From NCBI GenBank assembly GCA_043779285.1, contig JAYWEL010000020.1, positions 1 through 14,391 on the forward strand: a stretch of 14,391 nucleotides of DNA, in the 5' to 3' direction. This stretch comes from MGR-bin208 sp043779285. GTDB taxonomy: Bacteria > Bacteroidota > Bacteroidia > Chitinophagales > Chitinophagaceae. Below are positions 7,274-13,344 of this stretch, in pieces (the stretch's first letter is position 1; each line of letters starts with the position of its first letter). The position numbers were made by a program, and so were the translations under genes. The notes beneath the pieces were generated by a model, which was not told the origin of the DNA, did not search any database, and saw only the letters and a list, made by a program, of their open reading frames with translations.

Positions 7274-7450
7274 CACACTTCTTGATTTTGGAAAAAACTT
7301 ACTAAACTATTCTTTGTAAAAGCCATTTACAAAGCTGATTCATCAGTCTTTATTGTACGCAATTGTACTACCAAACGCAATGAGCTTGAAGAATACTTTA
7401 CCGGTAAGAAATTTAATGTCTATTTGAAAACGCTATTTTTAAAAGATATT

Positions 7451-7771
7451 ATGCAACCGATTATTCATTATTTTCTACATCTGGTTTTCCCAATTGCAAT
7501 TGCTTATGTATTTTATAAAAAGAATTGGATAAGGTCTTATTTGATTTTGCTTCTTACCATGTTGGTGGATTTAGATCATTTATTTGCTACACCGCTATTT
7601 GACCCTTGCCGTTGCAGTATTAATTTTCATCCGTTGCATAGCTATATTGCCATCTCGATTTATTGTATCATGCTACTACATCCAAAAATCAGGATAATTG
7701 GTATAGGATTGTTGCTCCACATGGCTACCGATGCGATTGATTGCTTATTCAGTATACAGGGTTGTTATTAA
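7451..7771 (+). CDS. DUF6122-type integral membrane protein
   Basis: A 106-residue protein beginning MQPIIHYFLHLVFPIAIAYV, with three or four hydrophobic segments (8-24, 30-42, about 63-77, 81-95) and conserved polar islands: HYxLH, TMLVDLDHL, FDPCRCSINFHPLHSY and LLHMATDAIDC. The clustered His and Asp residues within or beside membrane helices recall small metal-dependent membrane hydrolases (YdjM/LexA-binding type), but no activity is established that I know of. The ATG at 7451 is the best start. The frame is open upstream to 7286 without an ATG. Not evidently in an operon. Confidence 0.75.
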   Translation: MQPIIHYFLHLVFPIAIAYVFYKKNWIRSYLILLLTMLVDLDHLFATPLFDPCRCSINFHPLHSYIAISIYCIMLLHPKIRIIGIGLLLHMATDAIDCLFSIQGCY

Positions 7772-7835
7772 ATTCTAAAGATTTACTCCGATATGGTTGG
7801 GTGAAATTAAATTTGCCGCAAAGCCGGACTGTTCG

Positions 7836-7857
7836 TGGGCGGTGTGGATACCGCCCA
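7836..7857. repeat. GC-rich hairpin at the left end of the repeat cluster
   Basis: TGGGCGGT (7836-7843) pairs with ACCGCCCA (7850-7857). It sits where a GGTTCGTG hairpin would be expected before the first 104-base repeat copy and is preceded by GTTCGTG, so it looks like a diverged or replaced hairpin of the same unit. Confidence 0.5.
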
Positions 7858-7863
7858 TGGAGT

Positions 7864-7967
7864 GAAGATTTGAAAATTACAAATCGTATTAAAATACCGG
7901 TTGGTTCTTGATTACAGGAATTAAAGTGTAAAATAAAAAACGAAAATGGTTCGTGGGGACACGAACC
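7864..7967 (+). repeat. 104-base intergenic repeat, copy 1
   Basis: It starts GAAGATTTGAAAATTAC and ends with the hairpin GGTTCGTG-GGGA-CACGAACC (7948-7967). It differs from copy 2 at about six positions by eye and lies in tandem with it (period 123). Internal inverted repeats include GATTTG...CAAATC. On the minus strand the terminal hairpin is followed by a T-rich run, so each copy resembles a minus-strand terminator. No protein is encoded. Confidence 0.85.
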
Positions 7968-8099
7968 TCCCTTCATGAACTATAGCGAAGATTTGAAAAT
8001 TACAAATCGTATTAAAATATCGGTTGATTCTTGATTACAGGGATCAAAGTGTAATATAAAAAACAAAAATGGTTCGTGGGGACACGAACCAGGGCTTAG
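7948..8099 (+). repeat. Repeat copy 2 (left boundary of the XRE/nuclease-helicase module)
   Basis: This 152-base stretch (hairpin 7948-7967, spacer with TCCCTTCATGAAC, 104-base core 7987-8090, then AGGGCTTAG) recurs in the same orientation at 10756-10907 with about 11 differences by eye. The opening hairpin is shared with the end of copy 1. Its far end lies 12 bases before the controller operator. Confidence 0.85.
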
Positions 8100-8110
8100 A
8101 CATTGTGTAT

Positions 8111-8138
8111 GACCCTTATAGTCCGTTGACTTATAAGC
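8111..8138 (+). promoter_or_regulatory. C-box-like paired operator of the XRE/nuclease-helicase operon
   Basis: Two boxes lie around the AGTCCGTTGACT core: CTTATAGTC (8115-8123) and GACTTATAAG (8128-8137), centres 15 bases apart. The pattern (GACTTATAGTC-like boxes around a CGTT/CGTG-type spacer) resembles the C-boxes bound by controller proteins of type II restriction-modification systems; the comparison is from memory. The second box is followed by CCACAT and, 23 bases later, the ATG at 8161. A similar pair precedes the zinc-ribbon gene. Confidence 0.65.
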
Positions 8139-8160
8139 CACATTGACTGATCTTACATTC

Positions 8161-8382
8161 ATGGATATAAAGTTGAAAGTAGGACAACGTATTAAACAAT
8201 TACGAAAAGAACTAGAACTCTCACAAGAGGCACTTTCATTAAAAGCAGATGTAGATAGAACCTATGTTACCGATGTTGAAAATGGGAGACGAAATGTTTC
8301 CTTAGAAATCTTAGAACGCTTAATTAAAGCTCTTAATGTTTCAATTGCTGAATTCTTTAATGCTAAAGAATTTAAAAAATGA
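8161..8382 (+). CDS. XRE-family controller (C-protein-like) transcriptional regulator
   Basis: A 73-residue single-domain HTH_3 protein: helix 1 VGQRIKQLRKELEL (7-20), helix 2 SQEALSLKAD (21-30), recognition helix VDRTYVTDVENG (31-42), then NVSLEILERLIKALNVSIAEFF (45-66). Size and sequence style match C proteins of restriction-modification systems, which autoregulate from C-boxes and time expression of the downstream nuclease. A C-box-like operator lies 23 bases upstream. An in-frame TTG at 8143 would add six residues but crosses into the promoter, so the ATG at 8161 is used. Its stop overlaps the next start as ATGA, implying translational coupling. AT-rich compared with cvfB and namZ. HTH call is firm; controller role is inferred from operator and layout. 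Confidence 0.9.
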   Translation: MDIKLKVGQRIKQLRKELELSQEALSLKADVDRTYVTDVENGRRNVSLEILERLIKALNVSIAEFFNAKEFKK

Positions 8383-10430
8383 AACAGGCATACTATCATT
8401 CCTCCATTGAAGATTTTTTGAAAATAAACGAAGATGAAATAATTGGGAAACTCAATAAAGCTGGAACTGCTTTTGCAAGTCAATGGACAATAACAACAAC
8501 TTCTTGGGATAGCAGTATTCAAATACTCAAAAAATCTTGTCTTGAATTAATTGAAGTTGATACTAAAATTAAGAATTGGCATATTTTATTCGAATATGAA
8601 ATACCAAGACTTTCGAGTAGAATAGATGCAGTTATTATTGCTGAAGATTTAATATTTGTTATCGAATTTAAGTATGACCGAAGAAAATACGAGTCGGCAG
8701 ACATAAGACAGGTAGAAGATTATGCAAACGATTTACTTGATTTTCATTTAGAGAGTAAAAATAGAATTATTATTCCCGTGCTTTTAGCACCATTAGCAAA
8801 ATCAATTTCAAAAACAAATAATTCAAACATTGATTCTTTTATCAAGTTCTGTCTAAAAGTAAATGCTATAAACTTATCCCGAAATATTTATGAAGCATAT
8901 TTAGAGTTTCATAAAAGTTCAAATATTTTTATTGATCCTTATAAATGGGAGCAAAGTGAATATCAACCTACACCAACAATAATTCAAGCAGCAAAAGCAT
9001 TATTTGCTGGTCAAAAAGTTGAAACAATAACAAAATCCGGTGCTGAAGACAACGATTTAAAAAGAACTACAGAATATTTAATTAAAGTCATTAACCAAGC
9101 TAGAATAGAAAATAAAAAAATTGTTTGTTTCGTTACAGGAGTGCCTGGAGCCGGTAAAACATTAGTTGGTTTAAATGTAGTTCATGAAAAGGAAGAATTT
9201 GGAGGAGAAGAAACTGATACGGCCTATTTTTCTGGAAATGTTCCTTTAATAAATGTTTTAAGAGAAGCTTTAAGTAGAGACGATTTTGAAAAACAATCTA
9301 ATCTATACAAAGAAAAAAGAATAAAGGATAGACCAACAAAAAATAATTCCGAGCGAAAAATAAAATCAAAGATTCAAAACTTGCATTTATTTATTAAAGC
9401 AGGAATAAGAAATGCTCAACCTCCTGTAGAAAAAATAGTTGTATTCGACGAAGCTCAACGCTGTTGGGATGCAATTCAATTCAGTAATAAAGCAAAACAA
9501 AATCAAAATCGTGAAAAGAATCCATTTGTTATTGAGCAAAAGTCAGAAGCCGAATTGATTTTTGAATTTATGAATCGGCATGATGGTTGGTCAGTTATAA
9601 TTGCATTAGTTGGGGGAGGGCAAGAAATAAATACTGGTGAGGGCGGTATTGCTGAATGGGGTAAGGCAATTAAGACTAAATATAAAAATTGGGAAATCCA
9701 TATTTCTGAAGAATTACTTTCAGGCGACTCATCTACAGCAAACCAAACCTTGTTTGATTCTATTCCTGAAAATATAATAATCTATAAAAATAAAAACCTG
9801 CATCTAAGTATAAGTCAACGCTCATTCAAAGCAAATAATTTGAACGCCTGGGTAAATGCTTTAATTAATAATGAAAATGAGAAAGCTCTAGAATTATCAA
9901 AATTGATAAGTGAAAAATATCCGCTAATAGTCACTAGAAACATAGAAAAAACAAGAGAATGGCTTAAGCAAAAAAAATCTGGGAATAAAAGGATTGGCTT
10001 AGTAGCAAGTTCTGGAGGATTGCGGCTTAAGCCTTGTGGAATTCAAGTAAGAGAGATAATTGACGAGGCTATGTGGTTTTTAAATGATGAAACAGACATT
10101 CGATCTTCTTACTATTTAGAAATGGTTGCTACAGAATATAAAGTTCAAGGATTAGAATTAGATTGGGCTGGAATTTGTTGGGATGCTGATTTGAGAAGAA
10201 GTGCCGATAATTGGGAGTTTAAAAATTTCTCCGGCACGAAATGGAATCAAACAAATGCCATACCCGAGCAACAGTTTTTATTAAATACTTACAGAGTTTT
10301 ATTGACAAGAGCAAGAGAAGGGATTATAGTATTCGTCCCGGAAGGAGATTCAAAAGATGAAACAAGGCTGCCAGAATTTTATGACCCAATTTTCGAATAT
10401 TTAGTTTCATGCGGCCTAAAGAGTATTTAG
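8379..10430 (+). CDS. PD-(D/E)XK-like nuclease fused to DUF2075 (Schlafen-group-3-type) helicase
   Basis: A 683-residue protein. The N-terminal third has R81-I-D83, then E96-F-K98 after two hydrophobic strands (IDAVIIAEDLIFVIEFK), and Q111 in the following helix (RQVEDYANDL): the layout of a PD-(D/E)XK nuclease. The rest is a DUF2075/SLFN-g3 superfamily 1 helicase: Walker A TGVPGAGKT (253-261, K260), Walker B VVFDEAQR (354-361), VGGGQEINTGEGG (411-423), ATEYKVQGLE (584-593), and NTYRVLLTRAREGI (636-649) with arginine-finger candidates R644/R646. The XRE regulator gene overlaps it by ATGA. I infer a cytoplasmic ATP-driven DNA- or RNA-cleaving enzyme, plausibly anti-phage. No methyltransferase or specificity subunit is nearby. 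AT-rich, repeat-bounded: likely acquired. Domain calls are strong; biological role is a hypothesis. Confidence 0.88.
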   Translation: MKQAYYHSSIEDFLKINEDEIIGKLNKAGTAFASQWTITTTSWDSSIQILKKSCLELIEVDTKIKNWHILFEYEIPRLSSRIDAVIIAEDLIFVIEFKYDRRKYESADIRQVEDYANDLLDFHLESKNRIIIPVLLAPLAKSISKTNNSNIDSFIKFCLKVNAINLSRNIYEAYLEFHKSSNIFIDPYKWEQSEYQPTPTIIQAAKALFAGQKVETITKSGAEDNDLKRTTEYLIKVINQARIENKKIVCFVTGVPGAGKTLVGLNVVHEKEEFGGEETDTAYFSGNVPLINVLREALSRDDFEKQSNLYKEKRIKDRPTKNNSERKIKSKIQNLHLFIKAGIRNAQPPVEKIVVFDEAQRCWDAIQFSNKAKQNQNREKNPFVIEQKSEAELIFEFMNRHDGWSVIIALVGGGQEINTGEGGIAEWGKAIKTKYKNWEIHISEELLSGDSSTANQTLFDSIPENIIIYKNKNLHLSISQRSFKANNLNAWVNALINNENEKALELSKLISEKYPLIVTRNIEKTREWLKQKKSGNKRIGLVASSGGLRLKPCGIQVREIIDEAMWFLNDETDIRSSYYLEMVATEYKVQGLELDWAGICWDADLRRSADNWEFKNFSGTKWNQTNAIPEQQFLLNTYRVLLTRAREGIIVFVPEGDSKDETRLPEFYDPIFEYLVSCGLKSI

Positions 10431-10622
10431 AAATTCTTCGTCTTCTTCCTCTCCACAAATAAAACCACAATCTTTATTTAAGCATTGGTCAATCAACAAT
10501 TTTGCATTGGTATGGTAAAAGCTGCCAATCTCATTACATCTTGTACCACAATGCGGACAAGTGAACGGTTGGTCGTTCATTATAAATATTTCAAGCGGTT
10601 TAAATATTGTTTTAATATCCAT
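10416..10622 (-). CDS. Small zinc-ribbon protein convergent with the nuclease-helicase
   Basis: A 68-residue protein with CPHC near residue 22, a further Cys in GTRC, and a second pair CLNKDC, with an acidic tail (GEEEDEEF). These Cys pairs about 25 residues apart indicate one zinc ribbon, perhaps binding nucleic acid or a partner protein. Two starts are possible: the ATG at 10622 (MDIKTIFKPLEIFI-), or the ATG at 10580 (MNDQPFTCPHCG), which begins right before the ribbon. The first is favoured because the upstream 50 bases resemble those of the XRE gene, including ATGGATAT. Its 3' end overlaps the nuclease-helicase gene by 15 bases, tail to tail. No family name recognised; I infer it belongs to the same module. 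Confidence 0.65.
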   Translation of the reverse strand: MDIKTIFKPLEIFIMNDQPFTCPHCGTRCNEIGSFYHTNAKLLIDQCLNKDCGFICGEEEDEEFLNTL

Positions 10623-10638
10623 TCCGCAATACTACCTT

Positions 10639-10671
10639 ATGTGGCTTAAAGTACATTTGCTTTTAAGTCAC
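10639..10671 (-). promoter_or_regulatory. Second paired operator, before the zinc-ribbon gene
   Basis: Read on the minus strand: GACTTAAAAG, seven bases, then ACTTTAAGCCACAT, and the ATG at 10622 follows 16 bases later. Box centres are about 15 bases apart. The XRE operator shows GACTTATAAGCCACAT with 17 bases to its ATG. On the plus strand the same bases form an inverted repeat (GTGGCTTAA...TTAAGTCAC). Confidence 0.55.
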
Positions 10672-10755
10672 GTCTGGTAAATTATCAGGAATAAATCAGA
10701 TGATTTTTTTCAAAAGAGAATCGAGAGTCTTTTCAATTTTGGCAGGCCGTGCCTT

Positions 10756-10907
10756 GGTTCGTGTCTTCACGAACCTCCCTTCATGAACCATATCGAAGAT
10801 TTGAAAATTACAAATCGTATTAAAATATCGATTGATTCTTGATTACAGGGATCAAAGTGTTATATAAAAAACGAAAATGGTTGGTGGGGACACGAATCAG
10901 GGCTTAG
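10756..10907 (+). repeat. Repeat copy 3 (right boundary of the module)
   Basis: The hairpin GGTTCGTG-TCTT-CACGAACC (10756-10775), spacer, the 104-base core (10795-10898) and AGGGCTTAG follow the same order and orientation as 7948-8099. The closing hairpin is degenerate (GGTTGGTG / CACGAATC). On the minus strand this hairpin plus T-rich run lies about 50 bases past the namZ stop and could end namZ transcription. Confidence 0.85.
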
Positions 10908-10946
10908 GAATTTATTTAAATAAAAAAGGGCGGATTAATCCAATAA

Positions 10947-12104
10947 TCAATACAACAAAAAAGGCTTCATCATCATTTCCCATTCCGTTGCAATAGCCGT
11001 TTGCAGCAATTGGCCATCTTGCAGTTTTGTAAAAGTATGCTGCACACCCAGCAGTTTATCAAGGTGCAGGCTGCCGGTGGGGTTGGCATTGGTTGGGTAA
11101 AGCCTTTCGGTTACCTGTTGCGGGTGCAGTTGCAGAATGCTTTGCAACAGGGCTATGCCTGTTTTAACGGCAGAAAAAACTGTGGCATCATGGATATGCA
11201 GTTGCAGCCCGTTGCAGTATTGACCTGCATAAATTCCGGTATCCGGCGAATAATTTATTGTTGTAAGTGCAAGGCCGGGAAGAGGCTGTTTCTCCAATTC
11301 GTTTTTCAGGGCTTTATGGTTCATCCATGGTGTGCCGCAGATCCTGAAAGCTTTGTCGGTTCCCCTTCCTTCATTCACGTTGATGCCTTCGAGCAGTCCC
11401 GTTCCGGGATAAAGCATGGCGGTTTCTATATCCCGGATGGCGGGAGACGTGGGAGTAAATAAAAAATCATGGAGTGCTGTCTGCTGCCGGTTATAATGTT
11501 GTACCCGGATAACATCGATATCCAGTCCCTTCATTTTTGTGGCGGCAAAATACGAGGCAAGTTCACCTAAAGTGCAGGAGTGTTTGAGGGGTATGTTCCA
11601 TCGACCGATAAAGGATGAACAGTTTTTTTCATCGAGCATGGGCCCTTCGGCTTTTTTCAGATCGGCACCAATGGGGTTGGGCCGGTCCAATACCATGAAT
11701 GGTTTTTGCTGTGCAGCACAGGCCTGCATAACATAGGTCATGGTCCACAGGTAGGTATAAAAGCGGCAGCCCACATCGGGTATGTCGAATAATACAAGGT
11801 CGATATCGCAAAAATCTTCGGCTGTGGGTGCCAGTTTTTCGCCATACAAACTGATCACGGGCAGTCCGGTAAGTTCATCTGTTCCGTTTGGCTGAAAAGC
11901 ACCATCAGCACCGCTTGTGCTGATGCCGTGTTCGGGAGAAAATAATTTTGTAAGCCTGAAGCCCTGTTTCAATAAGGCAGCACGGCTTGGTTCTCCGGCT
12001 GTTGTGCAGGCTGCATTATTGCTGACAAGGGCTATGCGTTTTTCTTTGTAAGCAGCAGGTTGCTGCAGCAATACATCTATCCCGCATTGAATGGGCTTCT
12101 TCAT
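10947..12104 (-). CDS. namZ: NamZ-type exo-beta-N-acetylmuramidase (DUF1343)
   Basis: A 385-residue protein from the ATG at 12104. Family signatures: GIDVLL (8-13), FSPEHG (55-60, with the Glu-His pair considered catalytic in the family), DIPDVGCRFYTYLWTM (107-122), VLDRPNPIGA (138-147), and YPGTGLLEGINVNEGRGT with following FRICGTPW. NamZ enzymes release N-acetylmuramic acid from the non-reducing ends of peptidoglycan fragments. No signal peptide is visible, so the enzyme is probably cytoplasmic and would act in muropeptide recycling (inference). The frame is open 30 codons upstream to 12194, but that stretch is the decayed vsr gene in another frame, so it is excluded. The remnant's TGA overlaps this ATG (ATGA). 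The DmpA-type peptidase and aminotransferase upstream on the same strand also suit peptide/amino-acid salvage. Confidence 0.9.
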   Translation of the reverse strand: MKKPIQCGIDVLLQQPAAYKEKRIALVSNNAACTTAGEPSRAALLKQGFRLTKLFSPEHGISTSGADGAFQPNGTDELTGLPVISLYGEKLAPTAEDFCDIDLVLFDIPDVGCRFYTYLWTMTYVMQACAAQQKPFMVLDRPNPIGADLKKAEGPMLDEKNCSSFIGRWNIPLKHSCTLGELASYFAATKMKGLDIDVIRVQHYNRQQTALHDFLFTPTSPAIRDIETAMLYPGTGLLEGINVNEGRGTDKAFRICGTPWMNHKALKNELEKQPLPGLALTTINYSPDTGIYAGQYCNGLQLHIHDATVFSAVKTGIALLQSILQLHPQQVTERLYPTNANPTGSLHLDKLLGVQHTFTKLQDGQLLQTAIATEWEMMMKPFLLY

Positions 12105-12378
12105 TTTTTCATAATTTTTGTAATAAGTTGCTGCAGGGTTTTTTCTGCTTTTTCTTTTTTTAATCTGCACTCCCAAACAATAATTACTTTCCATCCGTCT
12201 TTCTTCAAAACCTTTACTGCTTTTTCATCATTGGTTTTATTGCTATTTATTATATCAGTCCATCATTGGGTTCTGGTTTTTGGTAAAGTAAAAAAACTAC
12301 GGTGTGGTTTTTTTGTAAAACAATTTCGGGCCTGCTGTCTTTGCTGCGTATCTGCTGCATATTAAAGCTACGTTGCCA
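12101..12378 (-). pseudogene. Decayed vsr (very-short-patch-repair endonuclease) gene, copy 1
   Basis: The minus strand carries pieces of a Vsr protein in shifting frames: QRSFNMQQIRSKDSRPEIVL (N-terminal signature, near 12375-12320), HTVVF (core strand), PKTRTQ-stop-WTDIINSNK (native form would be PKTRTEWW), then an unbroken end TNDEKAVKVLKKDGWKVII, VWECRLKKEKAEKTLQQLI, TKIMKK and stop. The part with the catalytic FxHGCFWH block and most of the first half is deleted, so it cannot be active. Vsr enzymes nick T:G mismatches next to Dcm-type 5-methylcytosine sites, so a lost restriction-modification locus may once have been here (inference). A second remnant lies at 13175-13341. Confidence 0.75.
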
Positions 12379-12532
12379 TTTGCCATAGTATAAAACTAAG
12401 GGTAAAACCAAAGCAGGGTTTAATTCTTTAGGACTTACCTGATTGTTTTGCCTGCAAACAATACAATAGCGGCTCCATTTTTAATAACTCACTGGGTTTT
12501 CCTCAGCAAATAATAAAATGTAACTTAGCTAT
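12379..12532. other. Intergenic stretch before the MNT gene
   Basis: No gene is supported. A minus-strand frame in line with the vsr N-terminus stays open for about 25 codons upstream but was not recognised. TAACTTAG (12521-12528, one mismatch to TAnnTTTG) lies immediately before the MNT start and is only a weak promoter candidate. Confidence 0.3.
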
Positions 12533-12826
12533 ATGATAAACAGGCAAACAATATTAGCTACGCTTAAACAGGCAAAACCTGCCCTCCAAAAAAAATACGG
12601 GGTAAAAGATTTAGCACTGTTTGGCTCTTACAGCCGCAATTCTGCGGTTGAGGGGAAAAGTGATGTAGATGTAATGGTGGCTTTTTCTCAACCCATCGGA
12701 CTTGATTTTGTAGACCTTGCTGATGAATTGGAACAACTGCTGCAATCGAAGGTTGACCTGGTTTCCCGTAATGGAATTAAACCCAAATACTTTACTGTTA
12801 TTGAACCTGACTTGATTTATGTCTGA
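12533..12826 (+). CDS. mntA: MntA-type minimal nucleotidyltransferase antitoxin
   Basis: A 97-residue MNT-family protein with G31-S-Y-S-R35 followed by S43-D44-V-D46 and a third acidic residue in KVDLV (D75): the metal-binding triad of the pol-beta nucleotidyltransferase fold. In characterised HEPN-MNT pairs this protein adds AMP to a tyrosine of the HepT toxin and so neutralises it. Length and motif spacing are normal, and it looks intact. Its end overlaps the ancestral start of the HEPN gene (ATGTCTGA, 12819-12826), the usual tight antitoxin-toxin layout. It lies between two vsr remnants. Confidence 0.88.
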   Translation: MINRQTILATLKQAKPALQKKYGVKDLALFGSYSRNSAVEGKSDVDVMVAFSQPIGLDFVDLADELEQLLQSKVDLVSRNGIKPKYFTVIEPDLIYV

Positions 12827-12845
12827 ACGGGAGATATAACTTTTG

Positions 12846-13307
12846 ATGGAAGATATATTGGAAGCAGGGAATAAAATTCTTTCTTTTACTGAAGAAATGA
12901 GTTTCGATAATTTTATTGCAGACGATAAAACCATAGATGCTGTAATAAGGAATTTTGAAATTATAGGTGAAGCCGCTAACCGGGTACCTGAAGATTTTAA
13001 AGTAGGTTACCCATACATTGAATGGCGGCGAATGATTGGTTTACGTAACCGGATAATTCACGAATATTTTGGGATTGATTATGAAACTGTATGGAAGATC
13101 AGAAACGAAAACATTCCCAGACTGCTGGATTATATCAAACAGGCCCTTGATGATTTAACCGGACAAGCAGAGGAATATTTTTTTCAACTCCGTCTCTGCC
13201 TTTGCAGGTTTCAATTTACATTTTTAAACAACTATCAATTTCCCTATATATTTCTTCAACGCCGTTACTGCTTTCTCATCATTGGTTTCTGGTTTTTGGT
13301 AAACTAA
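12846..13307 (+). CDS. hepT: HepT-type HEPN toxin, probably with damaged start and extended tail
   Basis: The core (residues 1-104 from the ATG at 12846) is a HepT HEPN domain: DILEAGNKILSFTEEMSFDNF, then AVIRNFEIIGEAANRVPE and the RNase/AMPylation motif R67-N-R-I-I-H72-E-Y74 (Rx4HxY) with FGIDYETVWKI after it. Two oddities. First, an in-frame ATG at 12819 gives MSEREI, then TAA (12837), then LLMEDILE; HepT proteins usually start about there, so a nonsense change seems to have cut off the first nine residues, with restart at 12846. Second, the protein normally ends near residue 105; here about 48 more residues run through antisense sequence of a vsr remnant to a stop at 13305. Toxicity is uncertain. 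The partner MntA is immediately upstream. Confidence 0.8.
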   Translation: MEDILEAGNKILSFTEEMSFDNFIADDKTIDAVIRNFEIIGEAANRVPEDFKVGYPYIEWRRMIGLRNRIIHEYFGIDYETVWKIRNENIPRLLDYIKQALDDLTGQAEEYFFQLRLCLCRFQFTFLNNYQFPYIFLQRRYCFLIIGFWFLVN

Positions 13308-13341
13308 AAAAACAACGGTGTGGTATTTTTGTAAAAGAATA
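13175..13341 (-). pseudogene. Second vsr remnant, overlapping the HEPN gene's 3' end
   Basis: The minus strand reads LQKYHTVVFLVYQKPE, TNDEKAVTALKKYIGKLIVV, a stop, then KCKLKPAKAETELKKIF, aligning with copy 1 (HTVVF..., TNDEKAVKVLKK..., ECRLKKEKAEKTLQQLI). The first 64 bases (13277-13340) match 12261-12324 with about five differences; the rest is only roughly two-thirds identical. Relative to copy 1 it lacks 35 bases between two CCAATGATG direct repeats. It has no N-terminus and begins right after the aminotransferase stop. Confidence 0.7.
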
Positions 13342-13344
13342 AAC

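Noticed and set aside
7864..8090. CRISPR array
   Set aside because: Only two tandem units of 123 bases with near-identical full length and no variable spacers.
7749..8162. Minus-strand frames in the repeat cluster
   Set aside because: They translate the hairpin repeats (SCPHEPFxFFILHF in each) and arise from repeat duplication, not from genes.
7836..10907. Composite transposon with inverted terminal repeats
   Set aside because: The flanking repeats are direct, no transposase is present, and no target-site duplication could be recognised.
11001..11736. Plus-strand frames inside namZ
   Set aside because: Antisense shadows of a clearly assigned muramidase gene.
12104..12194. Thirty-codon N-terminal extension of NamZ
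   Set aside because: It is the vsr remnant read in another frame and gives no signal peptide.
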